A stretch of DNA of 26,680 nucleotides from Pseudoneurospora amorphoporcata (GCA_033297205.1 MU859366.1:1-26680), one strand, 5' to 3'. Shown: positions 1 to 10,020, counted from the stretch's first letter. Program-made: numbers and translations. The notes: generated by a model from the letters alone, not told the origin.

Positions 1-340
1 GGAAATAAACGAGCCTCAACTGAGTGAAAGTAAAGCTTGCGGCTGGTCGGCGCGCTGTTATTATAATCAGGGTTTCACGGGGCGACCCGGCGTTAGGTAT
101 GGGTGAGGAATTGTGTAGTTGTACGAAGAGGGAGGAAAGGAAGTGTGCGCCAGCCAGGCCTAATATGGGGGCCTGGAGCGCATAGGGCGCGTGGCCACGT
201 AACTGCTGCTTGCCAGAGTCTGGCTGGCAATACCAGTGCTAGAGTCTGGCGGTCGGGACTGGTGATATCCTGACTGGCCACACCTAGACAGGCATCACTT
301 GTAACCACCAGTCATACGCCCATCCTATAATACAACCACA
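1..340. other. 5' flank of the DUF1993 remnant
   Basis: No gene is recognised here. The stretch leads into the ATG at 341, which has a good fungal start context (ACAACCACA before the ATG), so part of it is probably the old promoter and 5' leader of that gene. A short perfect inverted repeat (GCCAGA-G-TCTGGC) lies at 212-224, and the AGAGTCTGGC motif recurs about 25 bases later. The role of these repeats is unknown. Confidence 0.35.
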
Positions 341-493
341 ATGTCTATTCAACTCTCCGAGCTCGTCCTCTCGACCTTCTCAAAGGGCCTCAACACCCTC
401 ACTCACATCCTCAATGGCGCCGAGCAACATGCCTTCTCCCAAGGCCTCTCCGCAGACGCCGAGTACCCCAACGCCCGCCTCATCGACGAGTGA
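341..493 (+). pseudogene. DUF1993-family protein, N-terminal fragment (truncated)
   Basis: A 50-codon frame starts MSIQLSELVLSTF, continues with FSKGLNTLTHILNGAEQHA and ends at NARLIDE before a TGA at 491-493. This matches the N-terminus of the fungal DUF1993 family, small cytosolic proteins of unknown function that are normally around 170 residues. The normal continuation (a Met-Lys-Pro-Leu-like segment) is faintly visible just past the TGA but one base out of frame. Homology then stops near 500, where an antisense recombinase-like sequence begins. More than two thirds of the protein is missing and was not found elsewhere in the window. The start context is strong, so the gene was once functional. 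Family assignment is from recognition of the N-terminal motif only. Confidence 0.6.
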
Positions 494-497
494 AGCT

Positions 498-2634
498 TTG
501 TAGGCAGAGAAGACATGTAGAGAGCGTGGAAGCTGCTTCCTTATGTTCGGAGGCTGTTTGCTCCATTTCCCGAGCAATAGCTTCTACTTCTCGGTACCTA
601 TTATTCAGATACGCAAAAAGCATTTCCGGTACTGCAAGCCGCTTTTGGGTAGTTTGGTCAGAACCACCGTCGTTCGAATTTGGAAAAACCATTTTCGTAG
701 CAGTGTCGGAAACCGGATCTTTGGGGTTCAAGTATCAACCAATAATTGTTGCTGCAGGTAAACTGGGACCGAAGGAGCATCTGAAAGGATTTGGAGGGGG
801 GGCTGGCATATCTTCGGTTGACAGGCCACGAGCCCTAAGGGAATCAACTTCAGCGAAGTAGTTTTCTCGAGCTTGCTTGATAGCCAAGTTCGATAACACC
901 GTCCGTAGATTTCCAATTTTTGCGGTAAGTTGCTTTACCTCTCTATTGTCTGCAGAGAGTTTGAGCTCTTTCCGGAAGTGACGACGCTGTGCGCGAAGTG
1001 CTTTCATATCCTCGCGATTTTCAAACGTTTCTAGCATAGCGGCTGTCGGATAAAGCGATGCTTTGTCATCCCTACGCAAGGATGCGGAGGCCAGTAGCTT
1101 GAATAGCTTGGAATCGTCTTCAGATGTACTATCGAAAACGAATGACATCAAATTGTGTGGAATATGCCTCGCTTGGTAAGAGGTTTCGAATGTTTTTGTG
1201 TTATGGCTCAGGATATGGTTTCGAATAGCGGATGTAAGGGAACCTTGTGTAAAAATTGTAAGCAAAATGGTAAGGGAAACAGGTAAAAGTTTCTTACCAT
1301 CAATTTTATTTCTACCGCCGATTCGCAGCGCATAGGGGCGGAGAGTGTTTCTGTTCCCCGCTACCAACCATGTCCGGTTCCAAAGTTCCAGAAATTTGTA
1401 GTACTTTAAGGGAAAGATAGGCTTTTCCTGCATCCCATCCTTCTACCTAAGTTCAATGCAATCAACATCTTCCAAGTTTGGACGCTGAAGTAATTCGTCG
1501 AAGGACGAAAACTCTGTTTCGAAGGCATTATCATATAGAGCTTGAATAACTACAAACGTAACTAAACAAACGATCTGGCATAGTACCATAGTAGTAGAAA
1601 AGGTCACCCTAGAAAAGTGTTAGTTTGGATCAACGGTTAAAGGCAAGAATACATATACATCTGCCCCCTTATCAATTTTGTTAGCCGATAGCTTGTTTTG
1701 ATTAATCGTAATCTCAGTAATAAGCCTTGGCTGTTTTATATCCGGATTGCGAACGACAAGTAGCTTGACTTGTTGATAAAGCATATTCTTATAAGTGCCG
1801 GGCCGAAAACCAATACCTTCTATAAGCACCAATATATGAAAGGCAAGCCGATATCTAGGATCACAAGGTATATCGACTGCGCGTTCCCACAAAGTACTAA
1901 GAATAAGCAGAATATCGTCTATTGTAGCTTCAGTTTTCTCAAATGTTTGTTTGCATATGAGGTTGAACTTTTATACAAGGGTTGATTGGATCCATTGTGA
2001 GAAGAAACATCAATACACAGTATCGGTATAGGTAAGGAGGGAATCTACCTGGATAACCTCTCCACGGGCCTTCCCACGGTTGCCAAGCAATGTCCATTGT
2101 TCGGAATCTTCGTCTAAATCTTCATTTGAATCTTGATCCCTTCTCTTCGCGAGCACTACAGCATCAGCTTAAGCTACTATATGCTTCTATACAGTAATAA
2201 TAGTCACTACTGATTGACCTGATGGTACCTGCTTCTGTTCCTCGGTCCCGTTTATATATAGACGCCTGCATCTTGCGTAGCGTGTATAGTCGGCCAGAAA
2301 GCTCTTGTAAATAGCAATAGACTTTTTCTTGTTTCGGCACACACCACACCAAACCTTATCAGACTCTTTTGGTGTTAATTGTAACACATCTGTGACAATT
2401 TAAAAAGCATTAGTACGCAATATCAAAGAAAACAGCAAAATGATAAGGTACATACCTATTCCATAGACACCACGCGCGTTCTCACTGGGCTTTGGTCTTC
2501 TTACAAAGCGAACGCTTATGTATTGTTACCGTAAATTCGTCGACGTCGGCAAATGCTCTTCTTTTCCGTTCTTCGACGTCGAGGACAGTCGGCGGTATCG
2601 GCGGTTTTTGTAGCTCCATCCCTTCGTATTGCAT
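498..2634 (-). pseudogene. Decayed DUF3435 ('FluG-domain') tyrosine recombinase-like gene
   Basis: One antisense reading frame runs through this region with internal stops at 1620-1622 (TAA), 1443-1445 (TAG) and 735-737 (TGA), and further breaks near 2187 and upstream. Two introns look real: 2390-2455 (GTATGT donor, TACTAAT branch, CACAG acceptor) and 1244-1297 (54 nt; its removal gives a family-like KIDGSLTSAIRN). Tyrosine-recombinase landmarks appear in order: Arg in GFRPG (1803-1805), YALR with Arg at 1323-1325, His in LSHNT (1203-1205), and candidate nucleophile Tyr in TSYQ (1176-1178). A downstream charged region ends in a CLLC half zinc finger (504-515) cut by the junction with the DUF1993 remnant. 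DUF3435 proteins are DNA strand-exchange enzymes of mobile elements, and the captains of fungal Starships belong to this superfamily. This copy cannot be made as a full protein. Whether it was a captain or another DUF3435 member is undecided. Confidence 0.7.
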
Positions 2635-2639
2635 ATGGA

Positions 2640-3548
2640 TGGAGTGTGATCGGCACCGTGAGATTCGAATAATACCCTCTCAAGCTGCAATAGCTAACGA
2701 GCTCAGTATGTTTGGGAGGAGAAACTCATTAAAAAACTCGGAAGGAGGGTTTCATATGAAAAACCAACGCAACCCTCACAACGTAGGGGCCGTAATTCAT
2801 GCGGTAGAATCAACTGGGAAGAATGGATATACAGTGAATGCAATGAGAATGGGACAAAAGTGTGCTTGTTTGGTTCGGTCGGGAATCTGAGGGTAGAGAC
2901 GCAATATATATCTTGAGGCCCTTCTAACTCGCCTGAAGTGATATACGTACGGAGAAGAGTGTTTACCAAAGCCAACCACACCTCCCAAAAGCCAACCACA
3001 CTTCCCAAAAGCTAACCACACCTTCCAAAAGCCAACCATACCTTCCAGGTAGATGTACTAAGTATATGGAATAGGTGTCAGGGGTAAATAAATGGCAGGG
3101 GTAAGCACCTTGTGTAGTGTATGCCTAGCCCACTCAGCTGGGCTTGGCGTAAGTGGAACGGTGCACTCGACGGCGAAGGCAATGGGAAAACGGTTCTAGA
3201 AACGGGGGCGGCGTTTTCAGCTGAGTCATCCAAACCCCTGTCGAAAACGGCTCCCATAGATAGTCCTCCGATATGTCTGCTTATCTATGGGAGTGGGAAG
3301 GATATGAAACGGGTCTTTTAATCACGTGGTAGGGTCAAAAAACTGAACCACCACCTCCCATATCCATATCGTTCGGACGGAGGCATTACGGTGAGTGGGG
3401 AGGCGGCGCTAAGAAGATGAATATAATTGGGCGGATTACGAGAAAAGTTGACCGTCCTGACACTGCACCAAGATTGCACTCGGTTAGAAGACCATTCCTG
3501 ATTGGTTCCTAGTAAGATGAGAGCGTGGCAAGGGAATCTCTCGCTCTT
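2640..3548. other. Gene-poor spacer
   Basis: No convincing gene was found on either strand. The apparent frames at 2700-3040 are created by the tandem array described separately. The stretch 3120-3330 contains short open frames without recognisable motifs. Confidence 0.4.
2961..3050. repeat. 20-bp tandem array, four copies
   Basis: Four consecutive 20-bp units start at 2971, 2991, 3011 and 3031, with a matching half unit at 2961-2970. The unit resembles GCCAACCACACCTCCCAAAA. Most differences between copies are C/T changes (GCC to GCT, CCT to CTT, CACA to CATA). The antisense frame reads as Trp/Gly/Val-rich repeats, which is a by-product of the array. No function is evident. Confidence 0.85.
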
Positions 3549-4080
3549 TGTTACGAACTTTAAGCGATGACACGGGCCAACCAAGCCACCGGGAACACAA
3601 CAGCCACGTGAAGGCTGGGTAGTGTAACCTCCCTAGGAATAAGAGCCAGGGTCAGAGCAAGGAGGGCTTATAACTGCCAAGACAGGCTCATGAGATAGTT
3701 CAAGAGCCCATGAGCCGGGAAGGAGCTCATGAGCCAAGTCCGCGGTCAATGAGCCAGTCGTATGTAACTAGAGACACCAGAGTATAAAGGGACGATTGGA
3801 GAACTAAGATTGTTAGATAGTTCGATAGTAGTCAATAGATCACCATTACTAAGACTAGTATAACGCTACCATACTTGTTGTAAACCTTTTGGTTTCACCG
3901 GACGTCTTCTGATAGTATCAACCTTCAGCTATCCTACTTAGGCAGATCAGACTGCCGTTCGTCACAGTATTCCAGCCTGTGCCTACGAGAAGCGATCGGT
4001 ATCAAACGCTTCATTTACACCATCAAACGCAAAGGCCAAAGTAACATCCACTTGGGAGTAGCCCTGTTATCAGAGCGCAA
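3549..4080 (+). mobile_element. LTR-retrotransposon remnant (LTR and leader), approximate limits
   Basis: The left edge begins TGTTACGAACTT. The next roughly 60 bases align, with mostly transition differences, to the sequence beginning TGTTACGAACTT at 26586. A GAGCC/CATGAGCC-rich block follows (about 3640-3750), then a TATAAAGG box at about 3782. Two stretches resemble a methionine-tRNA primer-binding site of fungal LTR elements (about 3999-4010 and 4065-4076), so the right end of the LTR could not be fixed. No gag or pol coding sequence follows. Instead a truncated SINE begins at about 4152. The orientation (+) rests on the TATA box and the TG start. Confidence 0.45.
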
Positions 4081-4151
4081 TACCCGCGGTACGGGTATAC
4101 TAGCACCATCCTAGGTCGCGGCCGTACAAGCTCCTTTCCGGTAGCCGAACC

Positions 4152-4322
4152 TTGGACTTCAACGAAAGCATTTCTTTGGCAGTATGAACAGCTGCTTTAT
4201 GTCTTACTGTCGGTGCGATCGCCGCTTGGCGTCGGTTCCATACGCCCACAGGTCCCAAAGGAAACAAAAAGTAAGGCATCAATGCATTGTCTGCTTAAGG
4301 ACACTGGTTATCGCAACGGCTA
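4152..4322 (+). mobile_element. 5'-truncated SINE copy
   Basis: These roughly 170 bases align to 9172-9343 with one or two single-base gaps, and most mismatches are G/A or C/T. The shared part includes CTTACTGTCGGTGC, GCTTGGCGTCGGTT and CCACAGGTCCCAAAGGAAAC. Homology stops at the left near 4152, so the tRNA-like head and upstream body of the other copy are missing, as expected for incomplete reverse transcription. Homology at the right stops just after ATCGCAACGGCT. An open frame of 109 codons here is not convincing as a gene. Confidence 0.75.
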
Positions 4323-5505
4323 TGTGGTGGGAGTGGAAAAGACATAGGACGGAAAGAGCGGAAAAGGAGCTGGAGCGTGCCCTGGGCGAAGATGGGACAG
4401 GCGTTGGCGCCGACCGCGGAATAAATGGGATGGGAAATGGAAGGCCGTTCAATGATCAGAGCGACACAAGGGCGAGGGAAGCGCTCAGGAAGGCTAAGAG
4501 ATCGAGAGGTTGAGGTTGATGAGGTTTAATGTCGGAGTTGGTCGAGTAACGTGTCTGTGTTTCGGCGATGGTAGAAGTCTTGCCCTTTATAACCTCGAAG
4601 GAGTCTTGGTGTTTGTCCGGTCCGCATCCTGTTAGAGAACAGACGATAAAAATAGCTTTAAACATAATTGTTATCCACCGAACTAAAATGTCTCACCAGA
4701 CCATTTCGTGAATATCACTGCTGTTGTGTATAATCTCCAGCCCGCCACGTTTCGCTTAGTTAAATGACTTCATTTGATTCATCACACCACCCGCCTTGCT
4801 CTTTTCCCTATATAGACCCAACACTATGGCCCTATGCTCCATCACTATATATAAATATAAGTTGCGCCCCAATGACCCCTGAGAATACCTCATCAATCAT
4901 TACGATCGCTGACGTACCTGCCGTCCATCTGCAGCGCAGCAAAGCATATCCCTATAATCACGAACGGCCAACCGAATGAACCATCAAAAGAGAAATCGTC
5001 CGAGTCCGAACCGGACTAAACTGAGACGGGAGGGACGGATGGGGACACCACGGCTCGCTCAGTCGTGGGCACAGCCTCACGATATCACACTACAAGATGC
5101 TCATCGGCAAAATGCTCAAACTGAGTCAGCAACTCAACTCTCCAAACCCATCTTCGTCTACCTTGCCGCCCTACAAGACGTGCCCGTCAACCCCATCAAC
5201 ATCACTACCACCCTCGCGACCGCCGCGACTACGATGACTTCGTATTATGTTGCGAGCACTTGTACTGAGAGTCCGACGACGGTTGTCAGATCCAGTTTGA
5301 TCATCAAAAAGTCGTACCGCCGCCCACACCGTTTCCTTATGCGTACTCGTTGTCGTCATACCCGTCTGAGTCGGGGCCGGAACTGGGATCGGTTATCTGG
5401 TGGGGTGGAAGCGGGATGGAAGAGGCGGAGGAGAGCGTGTTGGGGATCATCATCAGGGGTTTGGGTCTGTGGGTTTAGGATTCCATTTCCTCTTTGCCTC
5501 TTATC
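4323..5505. other. Gene-poor region with unrecognised short frames
   Basis: No gene can be assigned. An antisense 69-codon frame at 4456-4665 starts hydrophobic (MFKAIFIVCSLTG) and ends hydrophobic (LLAFLSASLALVSL). This could fit a tiny secreted or anchored protein, but it may also be chance. On the plus strand, the frame 5230-5478 has a protein-like composition but contains a TGA at 5266-5268. The right part probably overlaps the 3' untranslated region of the antisense DUF4238 gene. A 182-codon frame at 4976-5524 shows no motif. Confidence 0.3.
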
Positions 5506-8191
5506 TCACGGTGGAGTGGGATAAACGAGCGTAAAGAGCACTTTCTCCAGGTCTTCGATCACCTGTCGGCTGAGGTTGTGCTTGATCCGCTCCGGTTCCA
5601 TGATGGTGGCGAACATCTCACGGCAGGTCGAGCGGACGATGAGCTCGAGGCGCTCAGGGGGCTTGAATTGAGAGTTCAGGGTGGGATCGGCGTTTCTGAG
5701 AGTAACGTCCGCGACTATGGCCATGGACAGAAGGTCGGTCGACTTGGCTAGGTCTTCAATTTGCTGGATTCCTGTGTTTTGGAGGGGAGTTTGTTAGCTT
5801 TTGTTTGCGGGAGGTGTGATGGTCTGGGGTTTCTGGCGTTATGCGGTAGGAGGCGTCACGGTTTTGCTTGAGGTTTGTGCTGCGTATCTTGGGTCGGGAT
5901 GGATGGTGGGCCAGGGTATTTCAACAAGGAGCGTGCATTCAAGGTTTGCATTGGCGACAATGGGCATCTGGGCCATGGGGATTGGGCTTCAGGTACTTGG
6001 GTAGAATCCACGTACCACAATTCATGATAGGTCCGGCACCTGTAGACAATCAAGACGTTGTGTCAGCAGAGAACGAGGCGGTAGTTTGCATGTAATGTTA
6101 ATTGCTCCGTACCTTGAATAAACGGCGCGAACTCGGTTCGAATGTTTAGGTGCGCCCGTTGGCGAAACCTGGTGTCGATCTTGAAGGCTATGTACATTAA
6201 GGTGTTCAGTCTGTCGGGTCTGATCAGTTTTTTGGCTGCTGCACTGTTAGTTTTTGCGTATCTTTGAAGCGTGAGACCGCCGTCACCTACCGCGAACGAT
6301 TGCATTTTCAGGCATCCCAAGCCAGTCTCCTTGCGGACTGAGCAAGTCGATGCCTTCGTGCTCCATGATCATGTCCCTCTCTGCTTGTATGTATAGCCAC
6401 AATCTCGGACTGGGCAAGCGAAGGTATTCGCTGACAAGAGACTCCCGATTGCGTTGGCGAATCGCCTCGTCTACTCCTTGAGACCATGAGTCGATCTTTA
6501 TCCTCAAGGTGTTCATCTTTACCACCTGATCAATGTCCTCCAGCACGGTATTATATGAGCCGCCTAAGTCAGGAGATCATTAGCGACGTTCTGAAGCTCT
6601 TGCAACTCGGTGCCATACCTAGCAAAAAGTAGTTGTCCATGTAGGGCGCGGCGGGTTCTGATAAGCCCCACGTCAGTGCATTTTGTTCCATCATGGACTT
6701 GAGGAAGGCCTCGCCATGTGGATCCTGGATTCTCTCATCATTCACCACCGCATTTTTTGATTTGCGATGTCGTTCCAGGTGCCGAAGCCGAATCTTCTCA
6801 TGATCCTGGACTGTTGGTGGAAGGGTAGGCATTACCCATAATGCAGCCTTCTCTGAGCCCAGAGAACGTGACACTGCTTCCAGCTTCTTGAGTGTCTTGA
6901 GACGATCCTCCTTATCTTCCCCCGTAAATATCTTCCCAATCTCAAGAGGAGGAGCAGTCAAATACCACTCCAGTGTCCTTGCGAATGCCTGCTTAGAATT
7001 GTAAACAAGACTGGTGCAGCGTAGACAATTGTCGAGAAAGATTGAGTTGATGATGTTGACATGTTGGCTTTCGATCGGGAAGAAGGGAAAGCGGAACTTA
7101 TCGTCCTTTCCTCTCCGTCCATCATAACCCTCTTGAAAGACCAGGCGGCCATTCACAATCTCGCTGTAACTGTTTTCTGCCTTGCGTACAGGCAGATCAG
7201 CCAACATGCCGTTGACATGGCCATAAGGATCCATCACCAAAGACCTTTGGAAATCCCTGTCCTCTTTGACCTCGGGAGATTGGTCTTCAAGTGGTTGAGG
7301 TAGGATCCAAGAGCGAAGAACGACCATAATCTTTGGGGATACCGGCGCAAAGGTATGGAGTTCCACGTAGCCAAGGGCTTCTTCCTTGTTTGACTTGATG
7401 TCTCGGGCATATTTGTTCGGCCCTTCATACACCGAGTAGCTATTGTCGGCAAGGATGAACTCGTTCTCCGCTTCAGATGGTACGCACAAAGCCATGTAAC
7501 AACTCTGCACATGCGTAACAAACCACATAGCATCGTTGTAGTACATCTTCTTGGGAAGCTCACGTATCCAGTTCAGCTCCGGGTCCATCTCAAGGTTGAT
7601 GAGTGTTTCGATATTGTGCAACCAGATCTGCATAGGGGTTTTGAATTGCGGATGTTCTTCCATGTACTCGCAAAGGAGTTCCCGGTCGTTCTCGGAATAT
7701 GCCTCGGGTCTTTCGTGGAAGAAGCGGGTATGAAACCGATGGCCGCGGTACTTCATGAGGAAGAGAAACTTGCGAATCAAGTTTCGCTCGTCCCGGGTGA
7801 GAACAACTCCACCCTCTTTCGCTTCATATGCCTTTGTGATCTTGGTGAAGATGTGTGCTGCCTGGGCCTCCAGCTTGGAGAGCAACTTCTCGACATGTCT
7901 TTGCTCCCCGTTGGGCTTCGTGAAGTCGTCGTACATGTTGATCTGCCCCAAAATCCTGGAAACGGGCTTCTCGGTGAAGACGGCAGCGTCCTGGGTTAAG
8001 TCGAGGCTGCTGATTACCAGGTCTCCTGGAAACATGCCCTTCTCATACTTGGGCTTCGGAGTTCCTTTGGGTCCTTTGGGCGCTTTGGGGACCCTGTGGG
8101 CAAAGTTCTTGAGAAGGAACTGGGGGACAAAGTGTTGGTACTGTCCATTCGATGCGGCGGGTGCCATGACGTTAGGCTTGAGGTGTGACAT
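5506..8191 (-). CDS. DUF4238-domain protein, five exons, 753 aa
   Basis: Exons on the minus strand are 8191-6619, 6563-6291, 6238-6113, 6039-6016 and 5771-5506. They total 2262 nt (753 codons plus TGA). Introns are 55, 52, 73 and 244 nt with GT-AG ends, the first containing CTAAT and the second ACTAACA. Residues about 17-30 (QYQHFVPQFLLKNF) are the DUF4238 N-terminal signature. The central segment (RNLIRKFLFLMKYRG, NDAMWFVTHVQSCYMALC) and the end (LEKVLFTLVYPTPP) match the long fungal members. The ATG at 8191 was chosen for its CATCACC context and because it lies about 130 bases below a TATA box; an in-frame ATG at 8167 is the alternative. Exon 4 encodes only eight residues. The acceptor of exon 3 is a tandem CAGCAG, so one Ala may be optional. 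No signal peptide or membrane segment is evident. DUF4238 has no established biochemical function. The gene appears intact. Confidence 0.9.
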
Positions 8192-8952
8192 GGTGTGATG
8201 AGAGGTGTTGTTATTCTCGAAAGCGACGTCGAGGTGGGAGGAGCTTTGACTTGGGAAGAAAGTGTGTAGCGAATGTGTGTCGTTACCGATTTCTTTTGTG
8301 AAAAGCCAGGTCGTCCATGGGGATATATATAACGAGCTCAGCCACGGCCGTCCTCGATAGAATTGTAGGAGTGACATTCCAAAGCACCAGAGACCCATTC
8401 GTGAAGCCGTGAGGCCTACAGCAGCGGGGTTGGTTTTGTAGGCCCCCGTCTTGTAGGCCCCCAAAAGAAGAAAGACTGCACTGATTGGCAGCTTGAAAAT
8501 CGTCCTACCAGTCAATTCGTTCGCATTTTACAAACGCCACGCAAATTGGGCTCAGCTGCTTGAGTTGGTGATTTGTATGCCTCCATTGCGTGCAATCAAA
8601 GGATCTGGCCGACAGGAGACGTCGCCGTCAAGCACCACCAACGTGGGAGGATTTTCGGACTGAACGAGTCGTACTTGACAGGTCGTAAGCGGGCTAGCTT
8701 TGTAGACCTCTAAGGGGAAGAGTGGGGGAGATGACATGATGATTCTTCGCACGCAGACGTATCAAATTGCGCCGTCTGTCACAGTCCTGTCGAAGTATCA
8801 GAGAATGGAGGAGGTTGTGTTGAAATTTGCGATGCAGAAGGTGGGAAATGGAGAGGAAGGAGGGGAAGAGCGGGCGACATTTTCGCATCTCAATGGCATA
8901 AATTGCCTGATGAACACTAATTCCCCACAAATTTTAATAACAACAAATCACC
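8192..8952. other. Upstream region of the DUF4238 gene
   Basis: No gene is recognised. The region holds the DUF4238 leader and promoter. A doubled TTGTAGGCCCCC motif lies at about 8434-8461, and a looser related stretch (TTTGTAGACCTCTAAGGGG) at about 8699-8717 may be a decayed third copy. Short open frames at 8552-8930 lack motifs. Confidence 0.35.
8323..8332 (-). promoter_or_regulatory. TATA box of the DUF4238 gene
   Basis: An uninterrupted TTATATATAT on the minus strand lies about 130 bases upstream of the chosen ATG at 8191, which suits a core promoter with a roughly 100-base leader. The longer open frame reaching up to 8515 runs through this TATA box and is therefore not taken as coding. 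Confidence 0.55.
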
Positions 8953-9343
8953 GGGCGTGTGGCTCAGTTGGTAGAGCGTTCGTAGCTCGCATAGCGAGGA
9001 AGACTTGCTCGAGTCTGTTGTACGACACCCATGCGTCGCCTGCGCCCCCTGAGGCGTTACCCCACGCTGTCGGCACTAGCCACGTAGACGGCGCTGGAGC
9101 CGTCGACTAGGTGTTTATACTGTCAGAACGTCTGGGTGGAAACCCATACCTGTATCTTACAGGCGCCAGCCCTGTAAGACTTCACCAAAGCATTTATTTG
9201 TGTGGTATGGACAACTACCTTATGCCTTACTGTCGGTGCAATCGTCGCTTGGCGTCGGTTCTATGCGCCCACAGGTCCCAAAGGAAACGAAAAGTAAAGC
9301 ATCAACGCATTGTCCGCTTAAGAACACTGCCTATCGCAACAGC
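8953..9343 (+). mobile_element. tRNA-headed SINE
   Basis: The left end resembles a tRNA gene: an acceptor-like GGGCGTG, a pol III A box TGGCTCAGTTGG at 8960-8971, an anticodon-arm-like inverted repeat (CTCGC/GCGAG) near 8985-8999, a B-box-like TGCTCGAGTCT at 9006-9016, and a closing ACACCC at about 9025-9030. A non-coding body follows, and its last roughly 170 bases recur at 4152-4322. A tRNA-like pol III promoter head joined to an unrelated repeated body is the definition of a tRNA-derived SINE. The B box departs from consensus and the anticodon arm has extra bases, so it is not a working tRNA gene. No poly(A) tail or clear target duplication was found. It would depend on a LINE enzyme elsewhere for movement. 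Confidence 0.7.
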
Positions 9344-10012
9344 TCGGTTGTTGACAGCACTGACAGCCTAGGTTCCCCTGTGATTTGCAGGTTCCACTCG
9401 GATTTGCAGCCCTACCCGCGCCCCGCCCCCATAAGTGGTGCAAGCTACCAGGCCGCTGCTGGTACACTATTGCCAACCCTGTAGACGCCCTGAAGCCTCC
9501 GGGTCCATGAATGCCCAGCCTCTCAAAAGAAACGTCCTTTGGGTGATTGGCGTGTAGTGGGGAGAGAGCCGCCAGCCATCTCGCGCCTGACAAGGTGATA
9601 ACACAGAAAGCCTCATAGTCCATCACAGCCTCGAGAAAACATAGGGCTCTAGTTTCTTTTCCTTTTTTTGTCCCAGATAGCAGGAGAATAATTCCCGGAA
9701 CTTCCATAAACTCGATCCATTGATCATCAAACATAGCATCCGCTATTTTCGAGACAAAACGCCGAGACAAAACGATCATCCTAGAGTGCCTCACTATGTC
9801 ACCTCAGTCAAGACGTTCCTTCCTCAAAGCTACGATGTATCGACGATTACCCTCGTAGTTCCAGACGCGTTTCAAGCGACACGGAAATGCGGAGGATGGG
9901 GAAGGCTCTAAGGGCCAAAAGCAGTCTCGCCCTGCACCTCTGCTCGGGTTGCCGACATTTATACAGTACATCTCCGCTACTACCTCTTTCTTCCTTTCCC
10001 CTCCCCCTCCCG
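9344..10012. other. Unrecognised region with a 158-codon antisense frame
   Basis: An antisense frame spans 9318-9794. Its first two thirds have protein-like composition (for example RFVSKIADAMFDDQWIEF and AVMDYEAFCVITLSG), while its C-terminal part runs into the SINE. I do not recognise a family, and no splice sites or start context stand out. It may be a gene fragment interrupted by the SINE or a chance frame. The stretch 9800-10012 shows no gene. Confidence 0.25.
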
Positions 10013-10020
10013 GCCGCTCC

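Noticed and set aside
2703..3039. Antisense Trp/Gly/Val-rich repeat protein
   Set aside because: The frame is produced by the 20-bp tandem array and has no other support.
2961..3050. CRISPR array
   Set aside because: Units are directly adjacent without spacers, in a eukaryotic genome.
7061..8198. Plus-strand open frames inside the DUF4238 gene
   Set aside because: They are the complement of a strongly supported coding exon and have no motifs or splice logic.
8192..8515. N-terminal extension of the DUF4238 protein up to 8515
   Set aside because: The open frame runs through a clear TATA box and lacks family similarity before residue 17 of the chosen start. The ATG at 8191 has a better context.
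8951..9030. A functional tRNA gene
   Set aside because: The A box is good, but the B box deviates, the anticodon arm has extra bases, and the unit continues into a repeated non-coding body. A SINE head explains it better.
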